DNA from: Agromyces protaetiae
GTDB lineage: Bacteria > Actinomycetota > Actinomycetes > Actinomycetales > Microbacteriaceae
Assembly (NCBI RefSeq): GCF_030866785.1
Contig: NZ_CP133018.1
Coordinates: 1,426,001-1,490,000, forward strand
DNA length: 64,000 nt
Reading direction: 5' to 3'
The notes below the pieces were generated by a model. It was not told the origin of the DNA. It saw nothing but the letters and a program-made list of their open reading frames with translations, and did no database searches. Each line of letters opens with the position of its first letter. The stretch's first letter is position 1. A program made the translations under genes and the position numbers. Shown here in pieces: positions 25,789 to 35,424 of the stretch.

Positions 25789-27596
25789 GACTGGCTCCTC
25801 GGTTCGAAGGCGGGAATGGAGGCGATGAGCTCGCGCGTGTACGTCTCGCGCGGCCGGTTGAAGATCTCATCGGGCGGGCCCTCTTCGACGACGCGACCGT
25901 CCTTCATGACGAGTACGCGGTGGCTGAGGTGGGCGATGACGCCGAGATCGTGCGAGATGAACAGGTAGCTGAGCCCGAGCCGCTGCTGCAGCTCGACGAG
26001 CAGGTCGAGCACCTGGGCCTGGATCGTGACGTCGAGGGCCGACACGGCCTCGTCGAGGACGATGACGTCCGGCTCCGTCGCGAGCGCCCGCGCGATGGAG
26101 ATGCGCTGGCGCTGCCCGCCCGAGAGACGCAGCGGGAACCGCGCGAGCACGGCGTCGGGGAGCCCCACCTGGTCGAGCAACTCGCGAAGTCGCGCGGCGC
26201 GTTCCTCGGCTGAGCGGATGCCTCGGGGCAGCGCATCGGCGAGGATGCGTTCGACGTTCCACCGGGGGTCGAAGCTCGAGAGCGGGTCCTGCGAGACGAC
26301 CGCGATGCGCGAGCGCCGGGCACGGCGCCGACGTTCCGGCACGCTCGACCACGGCTCGCCGAGGAGCGTGACCTCGCCCCCGTCGGCGGACTCGAGCGCG
26401 AGCGCGATTCGGCCCGTCGTGCTCTTGCCCGAACCCGACTCGCCCACGACGCCGAGCGTCTCGCCGCGGTGCAGCGCGAACGACACGTCGTCCACGGCGA
26501 GCGTCGAGCTCCCGTCGGGCGCCCGGAACCGTTTGACGAGGCCGTGCGCCTCCAGCACGACCTCCGCCGAGGCATCCGTCGCCCGCTCGGCTGTTCCGCC
26601 TCGAACGGTCGCAGACGGCGGGTCATCGCCCGCCTGCACCCGCCATCCTCGACTCTTCGGCGAAGGCGCGGGCGAAGGCGAAGGCGTGGGCGCGGCGGTC
26701 GAGTCGGGGCCGACCGTGGGGCTGAGCGGGCGGCCGCGCGTGGCCTCGCTCGGCACGGCGGCGATGAGCGCCTTCGTGTACGACTCCCGCGGGTCTGTGA
26801 GCAGCGTCTCGGCCGGACCCTGTTCGACGACGCGGCCGTGCTGCATGACGAGCACGTGGTCGGCGAGCTGCGCGACCACCGAGAGGTCGTGGCTGATCAG
26901 GATGATCGAGGCGCCACGCCGCTTCGACTCCTCGAGCAGCGCGAGCACCTGGGCCTGCACCGTGACGTCGAGCGCCGTGGTCGGCTCGTCGGCGATGATC
27001 ACATCGGGGTCGAGCGCGAGCGCCGACGCGATCAGCGCGCGCTGGCGCAGACCGCCCGAGAGCTGACCCGGCCGCTGGCGGGCGCGCAGCTCGGGCGCGG
27101 GCACGCCGACCGCGGTGAGCAGATCGACGACCTTCTTCCGCCGCGGTCCGCGGCCCCGCCAGCCGTGCAGCCGCAGGCCCTCGCCGATCTCGGCGCCGAC
27201 CGGCCTGAGGGGGTCGAGCGAGACGAGCGCGTCCTGGAGGATGAAGCCGACCTCGGTGCCGCGGATACGGCGCCAGGTGCGATCGGGCAGGTCGCGCACG
27301 TCGCGGCCGTGCACCTCGAGCGCTCCGGCCTCGACCTTCGCGCCGCGGCCCGTGAGCCCCACGATCGTGCGCGCCGTCACCGACTTGCCCGACCCCGACT
27401 CGCCGACGATCGCGACGCACCGCCCCGGGTGCAGATCGAACGAGACGCCCTCGACGATCCGGCGCTCGCCGGCGTTCGTGGCGAACGAGACGGACAGGTC
27501 GCGGATGGACACGCGCGGATGCGGCGGGCTCGCCGCATCTCGGCGTTCGAGCGCGGGCCTCCGGTCGGCCCCGGTGCGCTGGTCGGTGACGGTCAT
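25785..27596 (-). CDS. Fused two-domain ABC transporter ATPase (DppD-DppF type)
   Basis: The 603-residue protein joins both ATPases of a peptide/nickel-type importer. The first half has GESGSGKSVTART, LSGGLRQRALIAS and DVIIADEPTTALD; the second has GESGSGKSTTGR, LSGGQRQRISIAR and DVIVLDEAVSALD. They are joined by a low-complexity Pro/Ser linker (about residues 275-325). The ATG at 27596 overlaps the permease stop as ATGA; a longer frame upstream lies inside the permease gene and is not real. It powers the two permeases encoded next to it. Confidence 0.93.
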   Translation of the reverse strand: MTVTDQRTGADRRPALERRDAASPPHPRVSIRDLSVSFATNAGERRIVEGVSFDLHPGRCVAIVGESGSGKSVTARTIVGLTGRGAKVEAGALEVHGRDVRDLPDRTWRRIRGTEVGFILQDALVSLDPLRPVGAEIGEGLRLHGWRGRGPRRKKVVDLLTAVGVPAPELRARQRPGQLSGGLRQRALIASALALDPDVIIADEPTTALDVTVQAQVLALLEESKRRGASIILISHDLSVVAQLADHVLVMQHGRVVEQGPAETLLTDPRESYTKALIAAVPSEATRGRPLSPTVGPDSTAAPTPSPSPAPSPKSRGWRVQAGDDPPSATVRGGTAERATDASAEVVLEAHGLVKRFRAPDGSSTLAVDDVSFALHRGETLGVVGESGSGKSTTGRIALALESADGGEVTLLGEPWSSVPERRRRARRSRIAVVSQDPLSSFDPRWNVERILADALPRGIRSAEERAARLRELLDQVGLPDAVLARFPLRLSGGQRQRISIARALATEPDVIVLDEAVSALDVTIQAQVLDLLVELQQRLGLSYLFISHDLGVIAHLSHRVLVMKDGRVVEEGPPDEIFNRPRETYTRELIASIPAFEPRSQS

Positions 27597-28459
27597 GACT
27601 GCTCTCCCTTCTCGAGGAACACCTGGAGGTGGCGGCCGAGCGTGGTCGCAGCGAGCGCGAGCAACACGATCACGAGGCCCGGTATCACGGTGAGCCAGCC
27701 GGCCTCCGTGATGTAGGCGCGGCCCGCGTCGAGCAGCGCGCCCCACTCGGGCGACGGCGGTGCGACGCCGAGCCCGAGGAACGACAGGCTCGACGCCCAC
27801 ACGATCGACTGCCCGATCGAGAGCGCGAAGATCGCCACTAGTGGCCGCAGCGCGTTCGGCAGGATGTGCCGGCGCAGGATGCGCCCGCGTGGGTGCCCGA
27901 GCGCGGTCGCCGCCTCGACGTACGCGGAGTCCTTCGCCGTGAGGATCTGGCCGCGCACCATGCGCGCATAGCCGGGCGCCGTGCCGATGCCGACCGCGAG
28001 GATCTGGGTCAGCGCCGACGGACCGAGCACCGCGATGAGCAGCAGGGAGAGCAGCAGGGCGGGGAACGAGAACGCGACCTCGAGCAGCCAGCCGACGACG
28101 GACGAGGCCACCCGGCCGCCCAGGGCCGCGAGCGTACCGAGCACGATCGCGAGCGACAGGCTCACGGCCGCCGCACCGATGCCGATGCCGAGCGACTCGC
28201 GGGTGCCGAAGACGACGCGCGAGTAGAGGTCCCGGCCCGATTCGTCGGTGCCGAACCAGTGCGCGGCCGATGGCGGCTGGAGCGATGCGGGCAGGTCGAT
28301 CGCGAACGGGTCGTGCGTCGCGAGCAGCTGCGGCCAGAGTGCCGCGAGCGCGAAGACGCCCGCGCCGGCCACTGCGATGACGACGTCCCAGGAGATGCGC
28401 GACGAGCGCGGTCGGCGGCCGCCCGTACGGACCGCGGGTTCGGGCGCGATGGTGGTCAT
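27593..28459 (-). CDS. ABC transporter permease (DppC/OppC type)
   Basis: The 288-residue protein has an N-terminal helix, a periplasmic segment with HWFGTDESGRDLYSRVVFG (diagnostic of DppC-type permeases), five further helices and the EAA coupling loop SAYVEAATALGHPRGRILRRH. It forms the channel with the upstream permease. It overlaps both neighbours by four bases. Confidence 0.93.
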   Translation of the reverse strand: MTTIAPEPAVRTGGRRPRSSRISWDVVIAVAGAGVFALAALWPQLLATHDPFAIDLPASLQPPSAAHWFGTDESGRDLYSRVVFGTRESLGIGIGAAAVSLSLAIVLGTLAALGGRVASSVVGWLLEVAFSFPALLLSLLLIAVLGPSALTQILAVGIGTAPGYARMVRGQILTAKDSAYVEAATALGHPRGRILRRHILPNALRPLVAIFALSIGQSIVWASSLSFLGLGVAPPSPEWGALLDAGRAYITEAGWLTVIPGLVIVLLALAATTLGRHLQVFLEKGEQS

Positions 28460-29514
28460 GCGGTCCTCCTCAGGCGCGGATCGACGAGCACGTACGCGAC
28501 GTCGACGACGAGGTTCGCGATCACATAGAACGCGGCGATGAGCATGACCACGCCGATGACGACGGGCATGTCCTGCGAGTTCACGGCCGAGACGAGCACG
28601 CTGCCGATGCCGGGCCGTGCGAACACGGCCTCGACGACGACCGCGCCCGAGATGGTCGCACCGAGCGCCCAGCCCGAGAGCGTGATCGCCGGCAGCACCG
28701 CGTGTCGCAGCACATGCCGGAGGCGGACCCCCGTGTCACCCATGCCGCGCGTGCGGGCACTGAGCACGAACGGCTGGTCGAGTGCGCGCTCGAACTCGGT
28801 GCGCGTGGCCTGGCCCATGAAGCCGGCGAGTGGGATCGCGAGCGTGAGCGCCGGGAGGATGAGTCCGTGCAACCCGGTGCCGCCGATGACGGGGAACCAG
28901 CCGAGCCCGAGCGCGAACACGAGCAGCAGGATGATGCCCAGCCAGTAATGGGGGAGGCCGGCGGTCACGGTGTCGACGAACCCGCCGATCGCGCGCACGC
29001 GGGGTCCCCGGCCGGCGGTCAGCGAGACCCACACGATCATGAGGATCCAGGCGAACAGCAGCGCCGTGAGCGTGAGCACGATCGTCGCGCCCAGCTGGTC
29101 GGCGACGATCGCGAGCACCGGCCGGTGCTGCTGGTAGGACGTGCCCAGGTCGCCCGTCACGAGCCCGCGCAGATAAGTGAAGTACTGCACCAGGGTCGGG
29201 TCGTCGAGGTGGTACTCGGCGATGATCGGCGCGAGCTCCTCAGGTGTGCGTTCGATGGCCTGCCCGTTGCGGATGTTCAGGATCGCCGTCGCCCGGTCGC
29301 CCGGGATCGACGCCTGCGCGAAGAACGCGGCGGTCGCCGCGCCGAGCAGCACGAGCACGGCAGCGAGCGCCTTACCGGCGACGAGACGGAGGGGACCGAG
29401 GCCGCGCGCGGCCGCCGTGAGCCCTCGCCCGGACGGCGCCGGCGGGGCCGCGAGGACCCCGGCCGGTGCCGTCACGGGCGACGCCGCCGCCTCAGCTGAC
29501 GAATCGTGCGTCAT
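28456..29514 (-). CDS. ABC transporter permease (DppB/OppB type)
   Basis: The 352-residue protein has a long cytoplasmic N-terminus, six membrane helices and the DppB features FFAQASIPGDRATAILN, YLRGLVTGDLGTSYQQHRPV and the EAA loop SARTRGMGDTGVRLRHVLRH. Its ATG at 29514 lies 23 bases inside the end of the binding-protein gene, a tight translational coupling. Confidence 0.92.
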   Translation of the reverse strand: MTHDSSAEAAASPVTAPAGVLAAPPAPSGRGLTAAARGLGPLRLVAGKALAAVLVLLGAATAAFFAQASIPGDRATAILNIRNGQAIERTPEELAPIIAEYHLDDPTLVQYFTYLRGLVTGDLGTSYQQHRPVLAIVADQLGATIVLTLTALLFAWILMIVWVSLTAGRGPRVRAIGGFVDTVTAGLPHYWLGIILLLVFALGLGWFPVIGGTGLHGLILPALTLAIPLAGFMGQATRTEFERALDQPFVLSARTRGMGDTGVRLRHVLRHAVLPAITLSGWALGATISGAVVVEAVFARPGIGSVLVSAVNSQDMPVVIGVVMLIAAFYVIANLVVDVAYVLVDPRLRRTA

Positions 29515-31126
29515 AGAAGGTCGGTCCTCCCTGCGAGTGCTCCTGCTTCACGCCGTCGAGCTCCGGGGAGATCGCCAGCGTGGAGAGGCGGTCGTAGATG
29601 CCGATGGCGAGTGCATGGTCGGCGATGTACTCCTGGGCCTCGGCGTACAGCGCGTTCTGCGCATCGACATCGGCCGTGGAGTTGGCCTCGAGGATGATGG
29701 CCTCGAGCTCGGGGTAGTTCGTGAACGAGTCGTTGTTGTAGTTCGGCCACTCTGGCGTCGACTGCCGCCAGTTCACGTAGAGGATGCCGCTCGTCACCGC
29801 CGTCCAGTACCCCGGGTAGATGTCGCGCTCGCTCGGGCCGCCGTACGCGCCCGAGAACAGCTCGGCCTGCGGCACGGGGATCAGCTCGACCTTGAAGCCG
29901 GCCTGCTTGGCCTGCTCCTGCACGCCCTGCAGGATCGAGGCGCCGTCGGCGTTGATGATCGATCCAGCGCCGTACGGCAGCACGATGTCGAGCGTCTCGC
30001 CGTCCTTGGTGCGGTAGCCGTCGGCGTCCGTCCCGGTCCAGCCGGCCTCGTCGAGCAGCGCCTCGGCCTGGTCGAGGTCGAACGTGTACCGGTCGGCGGC
30101 CTCCTGGCTCCAGCCCGGCGTGCTCTGGCTCACGCCGCCGTTGCCCTCGTAGGGGATGACGCCGCGGCCGATCGTCTCGACGAGCGTCTGGCGGTCGAGC
30201 GAGTAGGCGAATGCCTGGCGCACGCGCTCATCCGTGAACGGCCCCTCGGCCGTGTTGAAGGTGAGCTGTTGCGGTCGGCCGCCCGTGACGTACTTCTCAA
30301 GGGTGAAACCGGCCTGCTCGGTGCTGTTCCACTGCACCGCCGGCACATCGTAGATCGCGTCGACCTCGCCGCTCTTGAGCGCGGCGACGCGGGTCGTCGC
30401 ATCGGCGACGAACTTCCAGACGACCTCCTCGACGTGCGCCGGCCCCGTGTGGCCGGCGTTGGCGGGCGGCGAGGTGTACTCGTCGTTGCGCGTGAGCACG
30501 ATCTCCTGACCGCGGTTCCAGTGGTCGACCACGAATGCGCCCGTCCCGATCGGCGACTCGCAGTTCGCTTCGTCGCTGCGCGTCTCGAGCGCCTCCTGCG
30601 ACTGGATGCCGAAGTAGCCCTGCGTCAACGTCTCGGCGAGGCGGGGGTACGGCTTCGAGAGGTCCACCTGCACCGTCAGCTCGTCGACCGCCGAGGCGCC
30701 CTCGTAGTAGCCGCCGAGCCAGGCGAGTGCCGTGCCGTTGCCGCCGTGGTTCACCCAGTGGTCGAAGTTGTAGGCGACGGCCTCGGCCGTGAGCGGCGAG
30801 CCGTCCGTGAACGTGACCCCGGGCTTGAGCTCGAAGGTCCAGTGCAGGCCGTCGTCGCTCACCCCCCACTCCTCGGCGAGCCACGGCACGGCCGTGCCGT
30901 CTTCGTCGAGTGAGACGAGGCTGTCGAGCACGTTCGCGCTCAGGTAGGCCTGCTCGATCCAGCCGCCGAACACGCACGCCGGCTCCTGCTGGTGTGCGTA
31001 GACGATGGTGCCGCCGTCGACCGGATCGCCGGCCGCGGCCTGGCCACCCGCGGCGCATCCGGCCAGCGCGAACGTGGCGGCTGCGGCGACGGCGAACGCC
31101 GGGAGGGCGCGTGGTCGTGAGGTCAT
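29492..31126 (-). CDS. Substrate-binding lipoprotein of the peptide/nickel-type ABC transporter
   Basis: The 544-residue protein is an SBP_bac_5 (family 5) solute-binding protein. The ATG at 31126 follows AAGGAG, and the N-terminus is a lipoprotein signal with lipobox LAGC (about residue 24), processed by Lgt and LspA. Characteristic segments are [39 protein letters not shown] and [16 protein letters not shown]. The family binds peptides, opines, nickel chelates and other compounds, so the ligand is not determined. It is first in the five-gene operon. Three 18-bp repeats lie directly upstream. Confidence 0.92.
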   Translation of the reverse strand: MTSRPRALPAFAVAAAATFALAGCAAGGQAAAGDPVDGGTIVYAHQQEPACVFGGWIEQAYLSANVLDSLVSLDEDGTAVPWLAEEWGVSDDGLHWTFELKPGVTFTDGSPLTAEAVAYNFDHWVNHGGNGTALAWLGGYYEGASAVDELTVQVDLSKPYPRLAETLTQGYFGIQSQEALETRSDEANCESPIGTGAFVVDHWNRGQEIVLTRNDEYTSPPANAGHTGPAHVEEVVWKFVADATTRVAALKSGEVDAIYDVPAVQWNSTEQAGFTLEKYVTGGRPQQLTFNTAEGPFTDERVRQAFAYSLDRQTLVETIGRGVIPYEGNGGVSQSTPGWSQEAADRYTFDLDQAEALLDEAGWTGTDADGYRTKDGETLDIVLPYGAGSIINADGASILQGVQEQAKQAGFKVELIPVPQAELFSGAYGGPSERDIYPGYWTAVTSGILYVNWRQSTPEWPNYNNDSFTNYPELEAIILEANSTADVDAQNALYAEAQEYIADHALAIGIYDRLSTLAISPELDGVKQEHSQGGPTFYDARFVS

Positions 31127-31138
31127 GGGGGCTCCTTC

Positions 31139-31192
31139 GAGGCATCCGGTCGATGCGAGGCATCCGGTCGATGCGACGCATCCGGTCGATTG
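31139..31192. repeat. Three 18-bp direct repeats upstream of the transporter operon
   Basis: GAGGCATCCGGTCGATGC occurs twice in perfect tandem and once with three changes. The array ends 12 bases before the binding-protein start codon, next to its ribosome-binding site. It would be transcribed as operon leader, or it could serve as a multi-site operator. Confidence 0.9.
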
Positions 31193-31395
31193 AGCGGCGA
31201 CGCTACCCAGCCCACGTCGCGACCCGCGACCGCATGCCGTCACATGCGTTATCGAAGGTCACCGGACGTCACCGACCACGAGCCGTCGAGCGATCCGGCA
31301 GCCCCGACGCGTCGAGTGTGTCGCCGGTTTACGTCCCGCGACGGGGTCTTACCGTGGTGACGTCGCTGCGCTGGCGAGCACCGGGCCGCGCCGCA

Positions 31396-31401
31396 TACGG
31401 T
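31396..31401 (+). promoter_or_regulatory. Leaderless promoter -10 box (TACGGT)
   Basis: TACGGT is followed by six bases (CACAGC) and the ATG of the FMN reductase gene at 31408. The divergent 281-bp region to the transporter operon holds no gene. Confidence 0.65.
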
Positions 31402-31407
31402 CACAGC

Positions 31408-31998
31408 ATGTCCGATGCACTCTCGCTGGTCGCCGTCTCCGGCAGCCTGCACACGCCGTCCAAGACCACCGTGCTCGCGAGCGAGATCCTCGACCGGTTC
31501 ACCGAGGCGTTCGCCGCCGCCGGGCTCGAGGTCGAGCCGACGTTGCTGGAGCTCAGTGACATCGGCCGGGAGTTCTCGGGCGCACTGAGCCGGTCGGAGT
31601 TGAGTCCCGCGGCCGAGGAGGCGGTTCGGAGCATCGAGTCGGCGACCTTGCTGATCGTCGCGAGCCCGGTCTACCGGGCGAGCTTCACGGGCCTGTTCAA
31701 GCACGTGTTCGACTTCGTCGGCCAGTATGCGCTGATCGACAAGCCCGTGCTGCTCGCGGCGACGGGTGGCAGCGATCGGCACGCGCTCATCATCGAGCAC
31801 CAGTTCCGTCCCCTGTTCTCGTTCTTCCAGGCGATCACGCTCCCGATCGGGGTGTACGCGAGCGACGGCGACTTCGTCGACTACCGGATCGAGTCCGATG
31901 CGCTGCACGAGCGGATCGATCAGGCGGTGCTGCGCGGGGTGCCGGTGGTCCGCGGCACCCTCCCGCAGTCGCTCTCGGAGTACGTGTCGATCTGGTGA
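31408..31998 (+). CDS. NAD(P)H-dependent FMN reductase (MsuE/SsuE-like)
   Basis: The 196-residue flavodoxin-fold protein has an N-terminal VAVSGSLHTPSKTTVLA phosphate loop and LIVASPVYRASFTGLFKHVFDFVG, as in the MsuE/SsuE family. These enzymes supply FMNH2 to luciferase-like monooxygenases. Divergence from the LLM oxygenase operon strongly suggests that the two form one two-component oxygenase system. The start is supported by the -10 box six bases upstream. Confidence 0.88.
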   Translation: MSDALSLVAVSGSLHTPSKTTVLASEILDRFTEAFAAAGLEVEPTLLELSDIGREFSGALSRSELSPAAEEAVRSIESATLLIVASPVYRASFTGLFKHVFDFVGQYALIDKPVLLAATGGSDRHALIIEHQFRPLFSFFQAITLPIGVYASDGDFVDYRIESDALHERIDQAVLRGVPVVRGTLPQSLSEYVSIW

Positions 31999-32065
31999 CC
32001 GCCCGCGGGGGCGGGCCGGCGCGCCCGAGTTGCGCCCGCGCCCGCCGTTTGCGACGCTGAGGGAC

Positions 32066-33028
32066 GTGCCGCCCGACTCGCGTTCCCTGCTGGCGGGTCT
32101 GACGTGGAAGCGGTTCCTGATCGGGGCCGGCGGCGCCCTCGTCCTGCTCGTGCTCGTGGTCGCCGCGGCCCGCGGCCTGCGCACCCTTCCGGGCGTGCAG
32201 GCGTTCATCGAGACCTACCCGGGTCACCGCGAGCTCGCGCCCGGTGGTCCGGTCGGGATCCCGGCCTGGCTCGGCTGGCAGCACTTCCTGAACGTCTTCT
32301 TCCTGGTGCTGCTCGTGCGCACCGGGCTCATCATCCGGTCGAAGCAGCGGCCGCCGGCGTTCTGGACCAGGGACAACTCGCGGTTCCCGCGCACGAAGGG
32401 CACGCCGCGTCGCCTCGGCATCTCGGTGTGGCTGCACCTCGTCGTCGACGTGTTCTGGGTGCTGAACGGTGTCGTCTACGTCGTGCTGCTCTTCGCGACC
32501 GGGCAGTGGCTCCGGGTCGTGCCGACGAGCTGGGACGTCGTGCCGAATGCGATCTCGGTCGTCCTGCAGTACGCGTCGCTCGAATGGCCCGTCGAGCACG
32601 CGTGGCTCTACTACAACGACGCGCAGGTGCTCTCGTACTTCGCGGTCGTCTTCATCGCGTCGCCCATCGCGATCGTGACCGGGCTCCGGCTCTCTCCGGT
32701 GTGGCCGCGCGAGGGGCGTTTGACCTCGCTGCCGTCGGAGCGCACGGCGCGTGCGCTGCACTTCCCGACCATGCTCTTCTTCGTGCTCTTCACGTTCGTG
32801 CACGTCGTGCTCGTCCTCACGACCGGCGCACTCAGAAACCTGAACGCCATGTATGCCTCGCGCGATGCCGACGACTGGGTCGGCTTCGCCGTGTTCGCCG
32901 TCTCGGTCGTCGTGCTCGTCGCGGGTTGGCTGATCGCCCGGCCGCTCGTACTCGCGCCCGTCGCGGAACGTTTCGGTTCGCTCCGCCGCATGCCGCCGCC
33001 GCCGCGCCGGGACACGCCCGCGAACTGA
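32066..33028 (+). CDS. Cytochrome b561-like membrane protein
   Basis: The 320-residue protein has five or six membrane helices with histidines in likely haem-facing positions (GWQHFLNVFFLVLL, SVWLHLVVDVFWV, RALHFPTMLFFVLF, TFVHVVLVLTTG). This is the cytochrome b/thiosulfate-reductase gamma-subunit type. FWTRDNSRFPRTKGTPRR lies in a cytoplasmic loop. It would carry electrons to a periplasmic or membrane molybdoenzyme, but no such partner is in the window. GTG at 32066 lies seven bases after GACGCT. Confidence 0.72.
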   Translation: MPPDSRSLLAGLTWKRFLIGAGGALVLLVLVVAAARGLRTLPGVQAFIETYPGHRELAPGGPVGIPAWLGWQHFLNVFFLVLLVRTGLIIRSKQRPPAFWTRDNSRFPRTKGTPRRLGISVWLHLVVDVFWVLNGVVYVVLLFATGQWLRVVPTSWDVVPNAISVVLQYASLEWPVEHAWLYYNDAQVLSYFAVVFIASPIAIVTGLRLSPVWPREGRLTSLPSERTARALHFPTMLFFVLFTFVHVVLVLTTGALRNLNAMYASRDADDWVGFAVFAVSVVVLVAGWLIARPLVLAPVAERFGSLRRMPPPPRRDTPAN

Positions 33029-33105
33029 CGTGTCACGGTCCGGCTGGACAACGCAGCCGTGCTGCGCTTCCATTGGAGCACGTGACGCGGAGGGGGCGTC
33101 CAGCA

Positions 33106-35382
33106 ATGGCACCAGAGCAGCATCCGTTCGACGACGACACCGTCGAGCCTGCCCCGCAGCCGTACCGGCACAAACGAGGCCGGGACTTCACGGAGACCCG
33201 GACCGCTCACGGCGTGCTCGGCGGCATGATCGGGCTCGTCGTCGCGAGCGCCGCGGCCGGCGCGCTCGTGGCCACCGCGGCCACCCCGGCGATCTCGATG
33301 GTGAGCGTCACCGCGACGAGCACCATCGGCATGTTCGAGAACCTGCCGGGCTACCTCGAGATCGGCGAGCTCTCCGAGAAGAGCAACATCTACGCCACGG
33401 CGTCCGACGGCTCACCCGTGCTGCTCGCCTCGTTCTACGACCAGAACCGGGTGCAGGTCGGCTGGGACCAGGTCAGTCAGTACGTCAAGGATGCCGCGGT
33501 CGCGGGCGAGGACCCGCGGTACTACGACCACGGCGGCATCGACCTCCAGGGCACGCTCCGGGCGGCCGTCACGACGGCATCCGGCCGCGACACGCAGGGC
33601 GGATCGTCCATCGCGCAGCAGTACGTCAAGAACGTGCGCGTGCAGGAGTGCGAGCGCGAAGCCGTCGACGAGACGGCGCGTGACGAGTGCTATGCGGCGG
33701 CCACCGAGACCAGCATCGATCGCAAGCTCAAAGAGATGCGGCTCGCGATCGGCGTCGAGAAGCGGTACAGCAAGGACCAGATCCTGCTCGGCTATCTGAA
33801 CATCGCGGGGTTCGGCGGCACCGTCTACGGCATCGAGGCGGCGGCGAACTACTACTTCTCGACCACGGCCGCGAACCTCACCCTCGCGCAGGCCGCGTCG
33901 CTCGTGGCGATCGTGAACAACCCGGTGAAGTTCCAGCTCGACCGGCCCGAGAGCGAGACGAACGGCGCGGCGAGCGGCTACGCCGAGAATCACCGGCGGC
34001 GCGATTACATCCTGAACCAGATGCTCGAGTACACGAAGATCACGCAGGCCGAGTACGACATCGCGATCGCGACGCCCGTCGAGCCGGCGATCAGTGAGCC
34101 GAGCACCGGCTGCCAGACCGCGGGCGGCAGCGCGTACTTCTGCGACTACGTCGCGCACATCCTGCAGAACGACGAGACGTTCGGCGCCGACGCCTCGACG
34201 AGGTTCCTGAACTTCCGGCGCGGCGGCTACGACGTCTACACGACGCTCGATCTCGACCTGCAGGTCGCCGCCGAGCGGGCGATCGCGGAGAACGTGCCGT
34301 CGACCTACCCCGGCTGGGACGTGGGCGGTGTGATCTCGAGCGTGCAGGTCGGCACCGGCCGGGTGCTCGCGATGGCGCAGAACAAGTCGTACAGCCAGGA
34401 CCCGAACGTCGTCGCCGGGCGACCCGACTACACCGGCATCAACTACAACACCGACTACGACTACGGCGGCTCGAGCGGGTTCCAGCCGGGGTCGTCGTAC
34501 AAGGTCTTCACGCTGGCCGAGTGGCTCACCGAGGGCCATGGGCTCAGCGAGCGCACGGACTCGCGGCTGCGCAGCAACTGGGGCGCCTTCCGAGACAGCT
34601 GCCTCGGCACACAGGTCGCCGATGCCGGCTGGAACCCGCGCAATGACGCGGGGGAGTCGGGTGCGAACTACACGGCGTTGCAGTCGACGATCCAGTCGAT
34701 CAACACGGGCTTCCTGGGCATGGCGAAAGAGCTCGACCTGTGCGGCATCGCGCAGACCGCGGAGCGGTTCGGTGTCCACCGCGCCGACGGGAACCCGCTC
34801 TTCCAGGGGCCGTCGGCCGTGATCGGCACGAACGAGGTGGCGCCGCTCAGCATGGCCGTCGCCTTCGCGGGCATCGCGAACAACGGCGTCTCGTGCACGC
34901 CGATCGCCATCGACCGCATCGTCGGGCGCGACGGCGAAGAGCTCCCGGTACCGCAGTCGACCTGTGCGCCGGCCGTCTCGCCCGAGGTCGCCGCCGGCAT
35001 GCACTACGGCATGACGCGCGTCATGTCGAGCGGAACCGGCCAGGCCTCGAGCGGAGCCATGGACCCGTGGGTCCCGGTCCTCGGCAAGACCGGCACGACC
35101 GACGGCGCGAAGGACACGTGGATGGTCGGGGCGACCTCCAAGGTCGCCACCGCCGCCGCGGTGGTCAGCGTGACGGGCGATGCGAACCAGCGAGGCATCT
35201 CCTTCGACTCCGGCCAGGCCGCGACGGCGCGTCATCGCATGTGGCCGGCGGTCATGTCGGTCGCGGCCGCGAAGTACGGCGGTGACGGGTTCACCGAGGC
35301 CGGGCCGGGACCGGTCACGGGGCGACAGTCGGTCGCGCCCTCGCCGGGCGCCGACGACGACGACGCGGACGAGGTCGAGTAG
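33106..35382 (+). CDS. Class A penicillin-binding protein (bifunctional)
   Basis: The 758-residue envelope enzyme polymerises glycan strands and cross-links peptides. An N-terminal membrane helix (about 38-60) is followed by a GT51 domain (GEDPRYYDHGGID with catalytic Glu near 136, and QGGSSIAQQYVKN). The transpeptidase domain has SSYK (nucleophile Ser463), SIN near 520 and KTGT at 661. An acidic tail ends the protein. GGAGGGGG precedes the ATG. It has several cysteines in the GT and transpeptidase regions (e.g. QECEREAVDETARDEC), which is unusual and may form extracellular disulfides. Confidence 0.93.
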   Translation: MAPEQHPFDDDTVEPAPQPYRHKRGRDFTETRTAHGVLGGMIGLVVASAAAGALVATAATPAISMVSVTATSTIGMFENLPGYLEIGELSEKSNIYATASDGSPVLLASFYDQNRVQVGWDQVSQYVKDAAVAGEDPRYYDHGGIDLQGTLRAAVTTASGRDTQGGSSIAQQYVKNVRVQECEREAVDETARDECYAAATETSIDRKLKEMRLAIGVEKRYSKDQILLGYLNIAGFGGTVYGIEAAANYYFSTTAANLTLAQAASLVAIVNNPVKFQLDRPESETNGAASGYAENHRRRDYILNQMLEYTKITQAEYDIAIATPVEPAISEPSTGCQTAGGSAYFCDYVAHILQNDETFGADASTRFLNFRRGGYDVYTTLDLDLQVAAERAIAENVPSTYPGWDVGGVISSVQVGTGRVLAMAQNKSYSQDPNVVAGRPDYTGINYNTDYDYGGSSGFQPGSSYKVFTLAEWLTEGHGLSERTDSRLRSNWGAFRDSCLGTQVADAGWNPRNDAGESGANYTALQSTIQSINTGFLGMAKELDLCGIAQTAERFGVHRADGNPLFQGPSAVIGTNEVAPLSMAVAFAGIANNGVSCTPIAIDRIVGRDGEELPVPQSTCAPAVSPEVAAGMHYGMTRVMSSGTGQASSGAMDPWVPVLGKTGTTDGAKDTWMVGATSKVATAAAVVSVTGDANQRGISFDSGQAATARHRMWPAVMSVAAAKYGGDGFTEAGPGPVTGRQSVAPSPGADDDDADEVE

Positions 35383-35394
35383 GTCGGCGGACGC

Positions 35395-35415
35395 CTCGGG
35401 CTGCGCGGGCCCGAG
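35395..35415 (+). terminator. Possible terminator between PBP and MBL genes
   Basis: CTCGGGC and GCCCGAG form a 7-bp stem with a seven-base loop between the convergent stops. There is no T-run. Confidence 0.45.
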
Positions 35416-35424
35416 ACATCCGTC

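Noticed and set aside
27597..27800. N-terminal extension of the fused ABC ATPase
   Set aside because: It lies inside the permease gene in another frame and is Arg-rich. The ATGA overlap start at 27596 is typical of the operon.
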